From Niebla homalea (Eukaryota > Ascomycota > Lecanoromycetes > Lecanorales > Ramalinaceae): a stretch of DNA of 64,000 nucleotides. Position 1 is the first letter of the stretch, and each line of letters starts with the position of its first letter. This document shows positions 1-11,029 of this stretch, in pieces. Where the stretch lies: the NCBI GenBank assembly GCA_019925105.1, contig JAHGAU010000003.1:1488001-1552000 (forward strand), written 5' to 3'. The notes below the pieces were generated by a model that was not told the origin of the DNA, made no database searches, and was given only the letters and a program-made list of their open reading frames with translations. The translations under genes and the position numbers were made by a program.

Positions 1-420
1 GCCAAGAACGTTGTCCCCAACCCTCGTATTCCGTACACAGACTGCTTTGGGATTTGGATACGGACTGCCTTGGACTGCCTTACTCGTCACCCTATGTTGT
101 CAAAACCCTACGATTGGCGCGTCTGGGGAAGGCTTATCGATAAGGAATATCTGGCATCATTAACGTCATGTCTTCATTTTCACTTCTCCACCATCGAAGG
201 CAGAATTTCGTAAAAATCAGGGCGTAAAATGGTACTTCCAGGAAAGCCAGAATCGTAAGTATCCAATCTCAAAAACATCTCACCGCATTTCATTACCGGG
301 ATTGACACATCTAACAGGCATCTCCACCCGCATCACAAGCCCCTCCCTGCAGAGTTCCAATCCACGCCCGAAGGTCGCAAAGCCGCAGACGAATACTACG
401 CTTCCAAACAATCTAGCACC

Positions 421-1483
421 ATGGACGACTCCTCGAAGCTGTCCATCGAAGACACACTCCCCCTCACCAACTCCACCCACAAGATCCCTCGCCTTGGCTT
501 CGGGCTCTACCTCTCCCCACCCGCCGTCAGCACCGAATCATGCCTCACCGCCCTCCGCTCCGGCTACCGCCACATCGACTCTGCGCAATACTACCAAAAT
601 GAGTCCGAAATGGGCGCTGCGGTACGAGCGAGCGGGATCCCTCGCTCAGAAGTCTTTTTGTGCACCAAAATCTTGAGCCCTGGAGGTAGTCCGGAAAAGA
701 CGTATCATAAGCTCCTTGACAGCGTGAAGAAGATTCGAGGTGAGGCTGAAGACACGGAGGGGGAGGACAAGGCATATGTGGATCTCTTTCTGATACATTC
801 GCCGCATGCGGGGGCGAAGGCGAGGAAGGAGATGTGGCAGGGTTTGGAGAGGTTGTTTGAGGAAGGCAGGGCCAAGGCGATCGGGGTCAGTAATTTTGGG
901 GTGGGGGCGATTGAGGAAATGAGAGAGTGGGCCAAGGTGTTTCCGCCAATGGTGAATCAAATTGAGGTGCGTGAACTTCGGATGTCTTCTTCTTTGCAAT
1001 TGCGCGGCTTTGAATTGTGTCCGGTGGTTGACCCGTGATGTCTGATGCGGCATGGGCCTGATTGACCAGCGGTCCGCGCCATGTGTGCATTGAACTTGCG
1101 TTTTGAAAGCAAGTATTCTCTCTTTATTCTGACATATCTGCCTTCCCTAGCTTCACCCTTGGTGCCAACAGCGCACCATCGTCGACTACTGCAAAAAGAA
1201 GAATATGGTCATCGAAGCCTATGCTCCACTGGTCAGGAATCAGAAAGCGCATGATCAGAATCTGGTCAAAATATCAGAAAAGCTGCATCGTACCACCGCT
1301 CAAATCCTCATCCGATACAGCCTTCAAAAGGGCTGGGTGAGCCTACCCAAGAGCGATACGCCTAGTCGTATCACTGCAAATGCTGATGTATATGGGTTCG
1401 AGCTATCTGGTGAGGACATGCAAGCGCTGGATGCTCTGGATCAGGGAGATGATGGGTCAATTGTAGAGGCCGTGAAAAATTGA
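421..1483 (+). CDS. Aldo/keto reductase family oxidoreductase
   Basis: NAD(P)H-dependent carbonyl reductase of the AKR superfamily; the substrate cannot be told from sequence. Exons 421-966 and 1151-1483 are joined by a 184-bp GT-AG intron (donor gtgcgt at 967, acceptor ctag ending at 1150), giving about 291 residues, the normal AKR size. The catalytic tetrad is visible: Asp53 and Tyr58 in HIDSAQYY, Lys83 in CTK, His126 in LIHSPH. The GVSNFG strand and the late SLPKSDTPSRI cofactor segment are also present. An additional 5' exon is possible: an ATG at 229 reads to a donor at 255, and after an acceptor ending at 317 the frame is open into the ATG at 421, adding 44 residues (335 in total). I chose 421 because the AKR fold begins just after it. 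No partner gene lies nearby. Confidence 0.88.
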
Positions 1484-1858
1484 ACGATCTGCGCTTCGAT
1501 AAAGACTACTAATTGCACATCCTCTCAATGAACAGATACTGTAATCCATTGCGCATGCTCTTAAATGCCCTATGAAGAACTCTCATAACCAAAAAAATAC
1601 CTGGTTTCCTTTGCACGAGGCAAAAGCACTCCTCAATAATCTCCTCAATCACATATCAAACGTCCTAATCCGGCTACCCGCAGAAACCCCCTAGGTATTT
1701 ACCTCAACATACCCCAAACCCCCCATCCCCATCCCCATCCTCCATCCACACCAACCAATAACCCTTCCCTCTCAAAAGACCCACCGCAACGCACGCACAC
1801 CATACACATCCCTCTCCCATCCCAATCCACAAAAACAAACAAATTACCAAATAAAGTC
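1484..1858. other. Intergenic, pyrimidine-rich with a CCAAT box
   Basis: No ORF worth keeping. The right half (about 1680-1850) is C/T-rich with CCAAT in the segment near 1750, which looks like a fungal promoter and leads directly to the small ORF at 1859. Confidence 0.4.
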
Positions 1859-1969
1859 ATGACCGAACTCGCCCTCCAGCTCCTCTTCTCCCTCTACATC
1901 CTCCTCGTCCTTATCCCACGCATCCTGGACCAGGGCCGCTGGCTGCGTCCGGTCTTCTTCGGTCGCTGA
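1859..1969 (+). CDS. Possible 36-residue single-pass membrane protein
   Basis: A short ORF begins MTELALQLLFSLYILLVLIP and ends RPVFFGR. Residues 3-20 are almost entirely Leu, Ile, Val, Phe and Tyr and would form one transmembrane helix, followed by a basic tail (RILDQGRWLRP). The support is indirect: C-biased third positions (CTC, ATC, TTC, GTC), an acceptable start context (gtcATGacc) and a promoter-like C/T-rich tract with CCAAT upstream. The size matches tiny ER or mitochondrial inner-membrane subunits, but I recognise no family. It could equally be the first exon of a longer gene, although I saw no convincing continuation. Confidence 0.35.
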   Translation: MTELALQLLFSLYILLVLIPRILDQGRWLRPVFFGR

Positions 1970-2754
1970 ATGGTGAGCTACATCGGCGAGATGCAACAAC
2001 GTAGCAGCTAAGCCAGAACGGAGCAGGACTCAGCCGACGTCTCGTGTCATGGCTATGGATGTCCGCGATGTAGCTGAGGTTGCGTAGACGGGCGTGTGGG
2101 CGTGCATTGGACGGGGGAAAGGCTTTGTTGGTGAGGAAGCCTTGTGGATCTTGGTGATGTATCGCTGATGCTTATCAAGGGCAGGATCGGAGGGAAGGCT
2201 ACGGCGAGCCAGGGCGCTTGTGCTTGTCATTGGCGGAGCGTTTTGAGTGGCTCGCTTTCTCTATGTATCTACGTTTGTAGAGTGTGCTAATGTCAGTTGC
2301 TACATGCTTTTTGCACAATCAGTTGCTCCTATGCCTTGATATCTGCTAGTTCCGGCTGGATCTAAAGTCGGAGCGTGTACGTACATCAGGATGGATAGTA
2401 TTTACTTCATATGGTGTAACGACTGTGCACAAGTCGAGGGAACGATGTAGCTAGCGTTTGCACACGTCAAATGGCGGAAAAGCCTCATCAAATAACGTAG
2501 CCGAAGCTACAGGCGTCTATATATACCCCGAATAAACACTCATAACGTTGCTGTCGTCGACCTATTTACTCTCAAATATCGCTGAGGGTGAGTATACCTA
2601 CCAAGCGATTGTCCTCGTCAATCCGCCAATCTAGTACTCCTCCTCCTCGTCGCCCTCATATAAACGCACCGCTGCTCTTGCTCCTGCCATTTTCGCCTGC
2701 TTCTTGGTTGTGTGATGATTGTGCTTGGCGGGTGGACACCACTCTTCATAGGAG
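1970..2754. other. Intergenic, nothing recognisable
   Basis: Mixed-composition sequence without a supported gene. A donor-like ggtgagtat occurs near 2586, but I could not attach it to an exon. Confidence 0.4.
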
Positions 2755-2990
2755 CAAAATTGCCGTATGGATGCTGGGGGCCCCTCCCCCGCCACCGGAT
2801 ACACGGGTGGCGGAGGACATTTGTCGTATTTATGCTGGGGAGCCACCCCCCACCGCATGCGGCGGAGGGGCTGGTAACCGGAGCCATCCCCATGGATGGA
2901 TACACCGGTGGCGGAGGCCATACGGATGCTGTGGGGCCGCCCCCCCACACTTGTGGAGGAGGGGCTGGCACCCCGAGCTTTCCTCCCCGC
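2755..2990. repeat. GC-rich degenerate tandem repeat with hairpin potential
   Basis: Three related blocks start near 2770, 2836 and 2929. Each has a GCTGGGG-like head, a C-run, a short spacer and a G-run such as GGAGGGGCTGG. The C-run and G-run of the second block (about 2840-2875) and third block (about 2935-2970) are complementary and flank short inner palindromes (CCGCATGCGG; CACACTTGTG). Both strands stay open through the block because of base composition, so the overlapping ORFs are not evidence of genes. Confidence 0.5.
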
Positions 2991-3230
2991 CGGAGACGGT
3001 AGCAACGCCGTTCTTACTCCCGCCCTGCTCACGGGCCTTCGACCGGGTCTTGAGCGCGCTTGGGGAGGGTGGACTCCCCAGCGGAGGGTAGCTGAGCCCT
3101 TTTTACCGCCCCACAACACAATCTGTGATATGAATCAGTGTCCATGAAAAGCGTGGTGATGGGTGTCAAACGTACCTGACTGAATACTCATGCTTGCGTG
3201 CTGCCCCACAGCTTACCAACCCCCCGCGGC

Positions 3231-3653
3231 CTACTGCCCGCCCATCTCCTCCCCCTCCCCTTCTTCCTCCTCTTCCTCCCCTCCTCCCTCCTTCTCCTCC
3301 TCTTCCTCCCCCTCCCCTTCCTCTTCTTCCTCCTTCTTCTCTCCCTCCTCCGCCTTGTACTGGCGGCAGGCAGGGCACCACACCGACTCCTGTATAGGAA
3401 AGATCTATCAGCATTGTCTCTCTCAACCAACACGACGTATATACGATCCCTCGAGGAGTACAGATCAGGTCATCTCGTTTCCACAACGAAATGAAACCTC
3501 ATTCCAATGAAATAATGTAATCAGAACATGGCTCACCTCACTCCACCTCTCCTCCGCCTCCCCACACCTCTCCGCACAGTAATCCCAGCACTGGTCGTCG
3601 CCCAGGTGCTGGTTCAGCACCTGGCAGAACTGGCAGACCCACTCGATGCACAT
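3231..3653 (-). CDS. Small Cys-rich (zinc-binding-like) protein with acidic tail
   Basis: Two exons, 3653-3537 and 3389-3231, are joined by a GT-AG intron (donor gtgagc after a GAG codon, acceptor ctatacag), giving 91 residues. The N-terminal half has paired cysteines: VCQFC, CWDYC, AERC, and after the junction WCPAC. That layout suits a treble-clef or RING-like zinc site. The C-terminal 45 residues are almost wholly Glu, Gly and Lys, encoded by a polypurine strand. The intron falls in the middle of the Cys array, and the two halves only make sense when spliced, which is the main support. The start is uncertain: an in-frame ATG at 3728 would add 25 residues. Architecture resembles the gene at 59079-59799. 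No function assigned. Confidence 0.5.
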
Positions 3654-5140
3654 GATTGTGCTTGGCTTGCGAGTGGTCTGGAGCCGGGGAAGGTCTGGAT
3701 AGGTTTCAGGCCGCGAGGCGCTAAACAAGGTAAGATTGAAACCTAAAGAACAGACTGGTGGTGTTGGTGCTGCCGAGTGGAGTCTGAGGACGATGTAATT
3801 AGCCTCAAATCTGGGTAGTATCGCTTTGGACGATCGGAGTGGGAGGGAATGGCTTCAAATTGAGCCTGGAAATGAGCTGAGAGTGCCGATGAGGCCACAG
3901 ATTGATGTAGAGACCTCAGTTTGAGCGACAAAAGCCAAGGCAAAGGAAGCTCTCAGATACCACCAGGACGGCCGGAAAGGCTGGGAATGCACTCACTTTG
4001 AGAGCAAACGGACAGCAACCGCAAAAGACGCCGCGAAGCAGGCACAAAGACGTAGACTTGACCCCGTAGGATCGTTTGGCTGTTGTTGCTGCTGCTGACG
4101 AGGCAGACGAAAAGACCAGGATTCGAACCTGGTTTGTTGATATCGCGTGGAGAGCAAGAAGAGAGAGCAAAGCAAGGGCACAAACATGTGGGAAATAAGC
4201 GAGCATACCGTCACGGCGTCGCGATGATACAAACGACCTGCCGGGCCAACCATTGGCCTACACGGTACCACAAAGACCCCTGTCACTTCACCATCATATT
4301 GCAAATAGCCTCAGGGCCATTGAGATACTACTGTATCTTTCTCACGAGCTAATTGGCTCTCTGAGATTCATTCACAGCTTCACGAATAGCCTCAGAATTA
4401 CTCTAGAGCTTCACCTTGTGCTGTGAAATCCATTTGTCGACGCGATGAGCTTCATGAAAGCCATCAATTACCTCAATTTGCTCTTTTGAACCCATCTAGA
4501 GCGTCATATTACCATTTAGGATCCACTTGCAACCTCACATCGCCCCTCTATTGATCATCCCTAGAATTCAACCACTTCATAGCCCTATAAGAACGTCGGC
4601 GATCAGCCAAGCCGTGGTTAGCCGATTAAAGAAAGAGCTATCTAGCAAACACCGAAGTGTTAGCCCAGCTTCTCCACTCAACTTTAAAATGACAGGGCGG
4701 GTAAGGCGTTTCCAGATGGCGCTAGCAGGGGAGATATTGATAACCAGGACGTCTGGTCACGAAAGCTCCACCCACGCCACCACCTTTGGACAATGTGTCG
4801 AGGTTTTTGTTTGCTAAATACGAGAATCGAGGGGTCAAATGGCGCTAGAAGGGTCTGTTGAGTAGACTGAGCCTCGCTTAGAGAAGGATGAAGATATCCA
4901 AGGTGGGGAGGCGATGCCTTGATTGGCCAATTGGCCTTTTGTCGTGTTGCAAGTCGCGGTGTTGAGTGGGGTCGAGTCATGGGATAGCCATTTAGCCTTT
5001 GATTGCGGTCTTTCGTAGTATTGCAGAGGCTGAAGCTCGTAACACGGCGGCTTGTGTCTTCACAGTCGACCCAACATAAAACTTCCCCCGTCCGCTCCCA
5101 CATCTGTTTTTTCTTCCATCTTTCCCCAACCACCCTTTGC
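3654..5140. other. Intergenic, no supported gene
   Basis: About 1.5 kb of mixed sequence. The only recognisable item is a tRNA T-arm-like segment near 4116-4132. Short direct repeats such as AGCTTCAC and GCCTCAG recur at 4300-4420 without clear order. Confidence 0.4.
4108..4132 (-). pseudogene. tRNA 3'-end-like fragment (perfect B box)
   Basis: On the minus strand 4132-4116 reads as a 5-bp stem CCAGG, a TTCGAAT loop and CCTGG, which is a perfect tRNA T-arm and contains an exact pol III B box (GGTTCGAATCC). The following TCTTTTC could be a 3' acceptor strand. I could not find the complementary 5' acceptor strand (GAAAAGA), a D-arm or an anticodon arm in the 150 nt upstream. It is therefore a truncated or decayed tRNA, or chance similarity. 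Confidence 0.3.
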
Positions 5141-5695
5141 GAATCATACCTGTCTACTGCATCAACTCTTTCACAACAACCATTGCGAACCACATCTGTC
5201 TGCAAGACGCAAGCACTTCTTCACCATAATCATCTCCAAACACATCTGTCTGCCAGACACAACCACTTCTTCACCATAATCATCTCCAACCACATCTGTC
5301 TACAAGACGCAAGCACTTCTTCACCATAATCATCTCCAAACACATCTGTCTGCCAGACACAACCACTTCTTCACCATAATCATCTCCAACCACATCTGTC
5401 TACAAGACGCAAGCACTTCTTCACCACAATCATCTCGAACCACATCTGTCTACAAGACGCAAGCACTTCTTCACCACAATCATCTCCAACCACATCTGTC
5501 TGCCAGACTCAAGCACCTCTTCATAACAATCATTCGGGACCACATCTGTCTGCCAGACACAAGCACTTCTTCACCATACTCATCTCGAAACACATCTGGC
5601 TGCCAGACTCGAGCACTTCTTCATAACAATCATCTCGAAACACATCTGTCTGCCAGATCCAAGCACTTCTTCACACAAAAACATCTCGAACCACA
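5141..5695. repeat. 50-bp tandem repeat array, about 10 copies
   Basis: Copies begin with CACATCTGTC (CACATCTGGC in the copy at 5591) at 5191, 5241, 5291, 5341, 5391, 5441, 5491, 5541, 5591 and 5641, an exact 50-bp register with no indels. A degenerate copy occupies 5141-5190. Two sub-variants alternate in the first five copies (CAAGACGCAAGC versus CCAGACACAACC). The period is not a multiple of three, so it is not a coding repeat. It ends about 140 bp before the start codon at 5833. Confidence 0.9.
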
Positions 5696-5832
5696 CATTC
5701 TGCACATATCACATCGTAACGTAAGCAAGCAAATCAGCATCGTCACGATACAAACATCCTTCCTATCTGCATAGAGTAGTTGGGAAACCCCCCCCCACAA
5801 ATACTAACTCTCTAAACAACTCTTCTGCTACA

Positions 5833-7766
5833 ATGTCTGGACACACTGGACCAAGGACCTACAAGGCTCCTCCAACATTCATCACGCCAGGTAATCCCAC
5901 ATTTGCTGCAATAATTCCCGGCCAAGCCTGGGATCTCTCGGTCTGGTTTCAGGCCGCAACGACAGTTCAGGGCCCTGCAGGGGCCAAGACTACGTATGAT
6001 GAGCCTCGCCCTTTGGGCTTCAATTTCCAGACCGATCCTAACGACCATACGTCATTCGTGTATGGCCAAGCTGAGATTACGGAGCATCACTGGCCCGATG
6101 TGATGTACATTCTGAGACCGCCGCCCGAAAGAGAAGCCTACTTGAGGAAGGCGGCTCCGGGGCAACTGCACGACGCACAAGGCCACCCAATGGTGGAGAA
6201 GTGGCCCATCCAGGGCCGAGACCCTCGCCCGCTCAAGGAGCTGGCAGGGCTCCCAGACTGCGTAGGTACAGCTACTGTTTTCCGCTGTAACAATGCTGAC
6301 ATGATTAGATCTCATCGAATGAAACGTGGGACCGCATCGAGTTTTGGCGTCGACTTAATCCCCGCATCCTCATGGAGGACATCCTCATGAGGATGCATCC
6401 AGACCTCCTTCCCCGAACGCCCGATGGCGATACTCGCCTTCGAAATTCCTTGAACATGCGTGCTTCTCGCCGGGCATACCCGGAGTACTGCATGATATCG
6501 TGGTTCGGGAAAGGTCTGGATGGGGGCCGCCTTAAGCACACTGCGAGGGATGAAACCCTCCAGAAACTCTCCGCCGGGCAGATCGCCCGGAACACCACCA
6601 GAGGCAGTACTCCGGGCCTCGTAAACCCGGGAGTAGGTGAGCGGCCGGGAAACCGGATAGGCCTGCCCGGCGTTTGTAATGCTACACTCACACGTCGGTG
6701 CGGTGGCCGGCAGCACGCTGGACGTGCTGCAAAGCCAACGGTGCGCCGCACCAAAAATACGAGAAGAAAGAGAAGCCGTCGGGAGGCGGAAGAGGAGGAG
6801 GAGGATGAGGAGGAGGAGGCGACTGCGGCGCCAGAGGCTACTGAAGCCCCACGGAAAAGGGCCCGAAAGGGTCGAGAGCACACTTCGGAAGAGCCTTCGG
6901 GCGGAGAGCAGGATTCGGGGGAGCACCACTCAAAGGACCGGGTGAGTAGAGTATAACTGATACCTTACCCTTACTAACGATTATAGGTGGACATTCTGGA
7001 CCAGGCCCGTGGCCGCATCGGAGATTTGCGGAACTCGCTTGGGTTTGGGGGCCAACCTCCACAGCCCTCCCGGTCTCCAATGCCCCCGGGGACCTTTACT
7101 GGTCCGCCGGACTCGCTTACGAGCCGGCGGAACCAGAATAGGTCCCCGTCTCCCCAGCTAGACATCTGGCCATTCCTAGGGGAGACCCCTTTCGACCACG
7201 TTCCAAGGCAGCCAAGTGGGGCGGCCTTGGACCAATATGAAGGCGAAAGCCAGGATCACGGGTTGCGATCCCCAGAAGATGAAAATTTCGAGCCTCAGTT
7301 TGAGGAGGGTCTCCCGCCCTGTCTTCATCACTTGCTGGGCCCCCCCAGGCCTCCTGTGTCCCGGATCCCTACTGCCTTCTCTTCCGATAGGCAGGAGACT
7401 TTTGGCGATCAGGGGCAGATAACGTTCTCCAGCCCAGTCGATGTCCACGGCAATTTTTACGATCCAGGGCAGATAACGTCCTCCAGCCCTTTCAACGAGC
7501 AGGCGACTTTTCACGATCAGGGGCAGACCATGATATCCAACCCGGTCAATGAGCAGGCGACTGCTATGGATCCGGGGCAGATGATGTTCTCCGGCCCTGT
7601 CGTTGAGCAGGGGCCTTCCATCGATCCTCGGCAGGTGATGCTTTCGAACCCGACCCCCGATATCAACCCTTGGGAGACGAGTGGCCTCGAAGGGCCGCTG
7701 GACGACCAGTCCTTCCCCCCCCCCAACCTCGACTGGTATGATCAATTTGGTCCCTTCTATCCTTGA
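5833..7766 (+). CDS. Unrecognised 613-residue protein with basic/acidic core and 18-residue repeats
   Basis: Three exons, 5833-6261, 6309-6941 and 6987-7766, are separated by introns of 47 and 45 bp, both GT-AG and both keeping phase 0. Intron 2 has an ACTAAC branch site. The N-terminal ~210 residues are the most globular part (GQAWDLSVWFQ, TWDRIEFWRRLNPR). Residues about 300-350 combine a bipartite basic cluster (RRTKNTRRKRSRREAE) with a Glu/Asp run, as in nuclear proteins. The last exon is Pro- and Gly-rich and contains five copies of an 18-residue unit beginning D(Q/P)GQ. No catalytic motif is visible. A nuclear location is inferred from the basic cluster only. Continuous frame across two short introns makes the gene model sound even though the family is unknown to me. 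Confidence 0.72.
7407..7676 (+). repeat. 54-bp in-frame coding repeat, 5 units
   Basis: Units start with GAT codons at 7407, 7461, 7515, 7569 and 7623. Each encodes 18 residues on the pattern D-(Q/P)-G-Q-x2-x-S-x-P-x-x-(E/V)-x6. The last unit is more divergent. The constant period with diverged sequence shows expansion followed by point mutation inside the coding exon. Confidence 0.85.
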
Positions 7767-9478
7767 AAGTAAGTTTTTGAGCTCCGATATCATATCGAGC
7801 GTATCTCTAACTCATCTCAGATCTTGTCATGATATTGTTCGAGCCACTGAGCTCATTGTTGTTATCAAATGTTGGCGTTTGGCTTGTCCCAGAGTGGAAA
7901 AAGTTGTTTGTTTTTGCAGGGTGTAATGATGGCAGAGGCTTTTTTGATCGCGTTCAAGCCTTTCAATGATGCTCTAGATATTTCGAGCAGTACGCAATTA
8001 ATAGTGTAATTTCTTGAAATCTTTGCTGTTGGGAATCGAAGCGTTTTGGCTGAGATGAAGTCGTCTTGAGAAATGAATTTTCCAATTCCGACTAGCTTCG
8101 GGGTCATGAACCCTCTTGGGCTTGTCTGTTCTGCCTGGCATGTTCATTCCCTGCCATTCCAGCGATGTCGTATACACGCAGTACTAGACTTCCTGGTGTT
8201 CAGCATTCCTGCTGAGCATCGGTCCCAGTACGATAATGACCTCATCTCAGGCCTCCGTGGCAGCATCCATGTCGGCAGCCTTCCTAAAATTCTACCGGCC
8301 ACACCGTCTATCTCTGCTCAGGATTTTTCGAGCGTTGGTAGCTTGATCCATATCAACAAGCCATAAACGGAAGACCATCCCGTCAATCATAGTCCTGCTG
8401 GCTCTGCCTCCCTGTCAGGACTACCGAACATGAAGCAATGAAGCCGATTTCAGAATTGGTTTAAGATCCGCAGGTTAAGGTTGTCTATCATGGTCGAAAG
8501 CTCACAGTTGAAAGCGGACCGACAGCTATTTGACAGCTTCAGACACGGTCCTGTGGTTTCTTCCTTGAGGATTCTGCATTCAGGTGAATTGACTAATTGT
8601 ACCCCAGCTCGTGACATCGCGACGTGCGGCCGCGGAAAGAGAACAAAGCCAGAGAAGTCGATGCTGAATCGCTCGACATAGGATTCTTCCATCCGCTGCC
8701 AGCCTCTAGCAACGACTTCCAAATACATATCTATTCGGTGGATTCAGAATGCCTGACTGGTGATACCTGCATCGAGGACGTTGATCAATCTGAAGGCGGA
8801 TCGGGAGCACATCGGTCGATGGAGGTTAGCAGAGTTCCGACTTCCGGTCCAGAGGCAAGCATCAAGGTATCAGAGAACCCTGATCGACTCTCGATATACC
8901 TGACTAGCTCCACATCGGCGACTTCGAAGATGATCCATTGGCGAAGCATTAAGCTTGAGCCCAAGCTCACGCGCTGAACTTTGGTAGCAGTCAAGATTTT
9001 TTCCTGATTGCTGTGTACGTTGATACTGTTGTCGAAGGGACACAACTAGGTATAAGCAGATATGGACAGGGAAAATGCTAATTCTTCTGCTTTGACCCGC
9101 TGCTCAATGATGTTGTACAAGCAGAAACCCTACCAAGCTGTGTTCATTCTTAAGGAAATGTGTATATAGACCTTTATCCTACCAATCAATATTTATTCAA
9201 CCTACTTCACATCCCCTGTTTCTTCAGACGACGGATTATTCTGCAGGCTTCGTTACGACTTTTCGAAAAGGGGAGCCTTACTTGGACAGATACAGCGCGG
9301 GAGAGCATTTCGGGATAGTGCTAAAATAAAATTCCGCATCATGTTGATCCCAAGAACATCGCACACTCACAACACTTGCGTGAACAACTCACATTATTGT
9401 ACCTACCACATCAACATCGACTTACAGCTTAAGCTTGTGTCCTGATATTGACTTTGGCTGCCCAACACAGCGGACGCA
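7767..9478. other. Gene-poor stretch, nothing supported
   Basis: Only short ORFs occur, with no codon bias, conserved motif or splice-consistent exon series. The composition is more AT-rich than in the neighbouring gene. Confidence 0.4.
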
Positions 9479-10564
9479 GTGCGCTGGACGTTGTACATCC
9501 GTCCGTTTGTCTTGATCTTGTGGTTGACATCGTTGGAGACCGAAGACCACTTTATGACTGCAGGGCTCAGCTTAGGCTTCGCAATTGAAGTCAAGATCAG
9601 CTTCATCACGAATAGTGAAGATGAGATTTCCCACGCGCTTGCTTGTGGTCAGTTGCCCTTTGTGCTGATCCCCACCTCATTCTATCCACACAATGAATCG
9701 AGCCGCATCCGGCGTCAGCCGCGGTTCGACTGGATTGACAAGGACCTTGTACGACCTGCAAGTAAGCTAATTCTGCTTGGGGTGTAGATGTGGTACCTCC
9801 TCCCTGCGGGTTCTTCTGCCGTACGTACTGTGCGAACTCGGTAGCCCACCCGTCAAACATTCTCCTACTTTCTACAAACTCGCAAGACGCGGCAGCTACA
9901 TCACGAAGGGAAATACATCCCCGATAATCCCCCAAACAAGGCTGAAGAATTACTATTCATCGCCATTAGTGAGCGGCCGGGAGGTACAACAGAGGCAGTC
10001 TTTTTGTCTACCACCAAGACGATCAGCAGCTTCGCGTACAAGGGTGTCAGCTTTCATTACCTCCAATCAGTTCCTGTGTCAATACATCATCTAGAACACA
10101 AGCACCCGATTACATCAGACGTGTCGCCAATAAGTCTTATGGTTCAAGAGGGCGTCATAGCGGGACGAAGGATGCTTCAAGTCTGGGGCGAGGTGGAGTT
10201 CTACATTTGGAAAAAGGTCGCGCCTACAAATTGCAGCTCCAATCCCGAGCACCTGCCTTATCACGAAGCTGCTAGTCAGCTGAGCGGAAGCTACGACCAA
10301 GGTCATGGACCAAAAGGAGAATTTTGCATACCCAGGGAAAACAACTACAGCGCCGTTCTCGCCATGAGCAACTGCGTTAATTCCTACAAGTCGTCCTCGT
10401 ACAGCCTCGTTTACTCTCAAGCGGAGGCGTACATAAACTCTGCTCGTACATATAAGGATGGACCCCTGCGCTGGCGACATGGTCCTTCGAGGATCAGCAA
10501 GTGCAACAGGAAGAGCTACGCAGGCCTCCGTTACCTCTGTTGGCTTGAAACAACAAGGACTTGA
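9479..10564 (+). pseudogene. Possible decayed gene, amidoligase-like at best
   Basis: Two plus-strand open stretches have protein-like composition: 9551-9787 (with LSLGFAIEVKI near its start) and 10004-10564 (with PRENNYSAVLAMSN). Fungal putative amidoligases begin with a GxEIE-type strand and have a later Asn/Tyr-rich segment, and the two motifs sit in that order here. The match is by eye and weak, and I could not find splice sites that join the pieces in one frame. A decayed gene, or a live gene with unusual introns, are both possible. Confidence 0.22.
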
Positions 10565-11029
10565 TACTGCCCGTTAAGGGGGCTTTCCTGTCGTCGTACA
10601 TGGGAGTTCTACTTTCGGTCAATATACCTTTTCGAGAGGGTGTACCAAAAGTGGCCACTTACATTTTGAGGGAGCGAAGAGTTCTGTCGGTCGACACAAC
10701 GGCGGTGAAACTGTGCACACCCACCGTCCCGAGGCAGTCAAGGAGTCCCTGATTTCCATCAGCTTGGTACGCAGTTCTCCTCAATTTCTATTGCTTAAGT
10801 TGACTTCCTATCTGATTGGGGAGTTAACATAGTTCTCATTAACTCACTATTTGACTGAGAGTCTTACTATTTTCAATTCATCGTGTTTTGAGAGCAATAA
10901 AGCGCTGGTCCTCCAAGCCTCGTCGGCTGGTTGAAGGATACTATTAATGGACGAGATTTCCTTTCAGTAGTCGCCGTTGTGATCGATTTACCGTTCGCGT
11001 TGATCTCGCGCAGGTATACCCATATTCTT
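10565..11029. other. Intergenic, nothing recognisable
   Basis: No ORF with support. It leads into the hexamer array on its right. Confidence 0.35.

Noticed and set aside
2588..3147. Overlapping ORFs on both strands, 83-167 codons
   Set aside because: They follow from the GC-rich repeat; no motif, and several frames are equally open.
4040..4250. Complete minus-strand tRNA around the B box
   Set aside because: No matching 5' acceptor strand, D-arm or anticodon stem found upstream, even allowing an intron.
4083..4352. Plus ORF containing RPGFEPGL
   Set aside because: This peptide is the usual false translation across a tRNA T-arm; the ORF has no other support.
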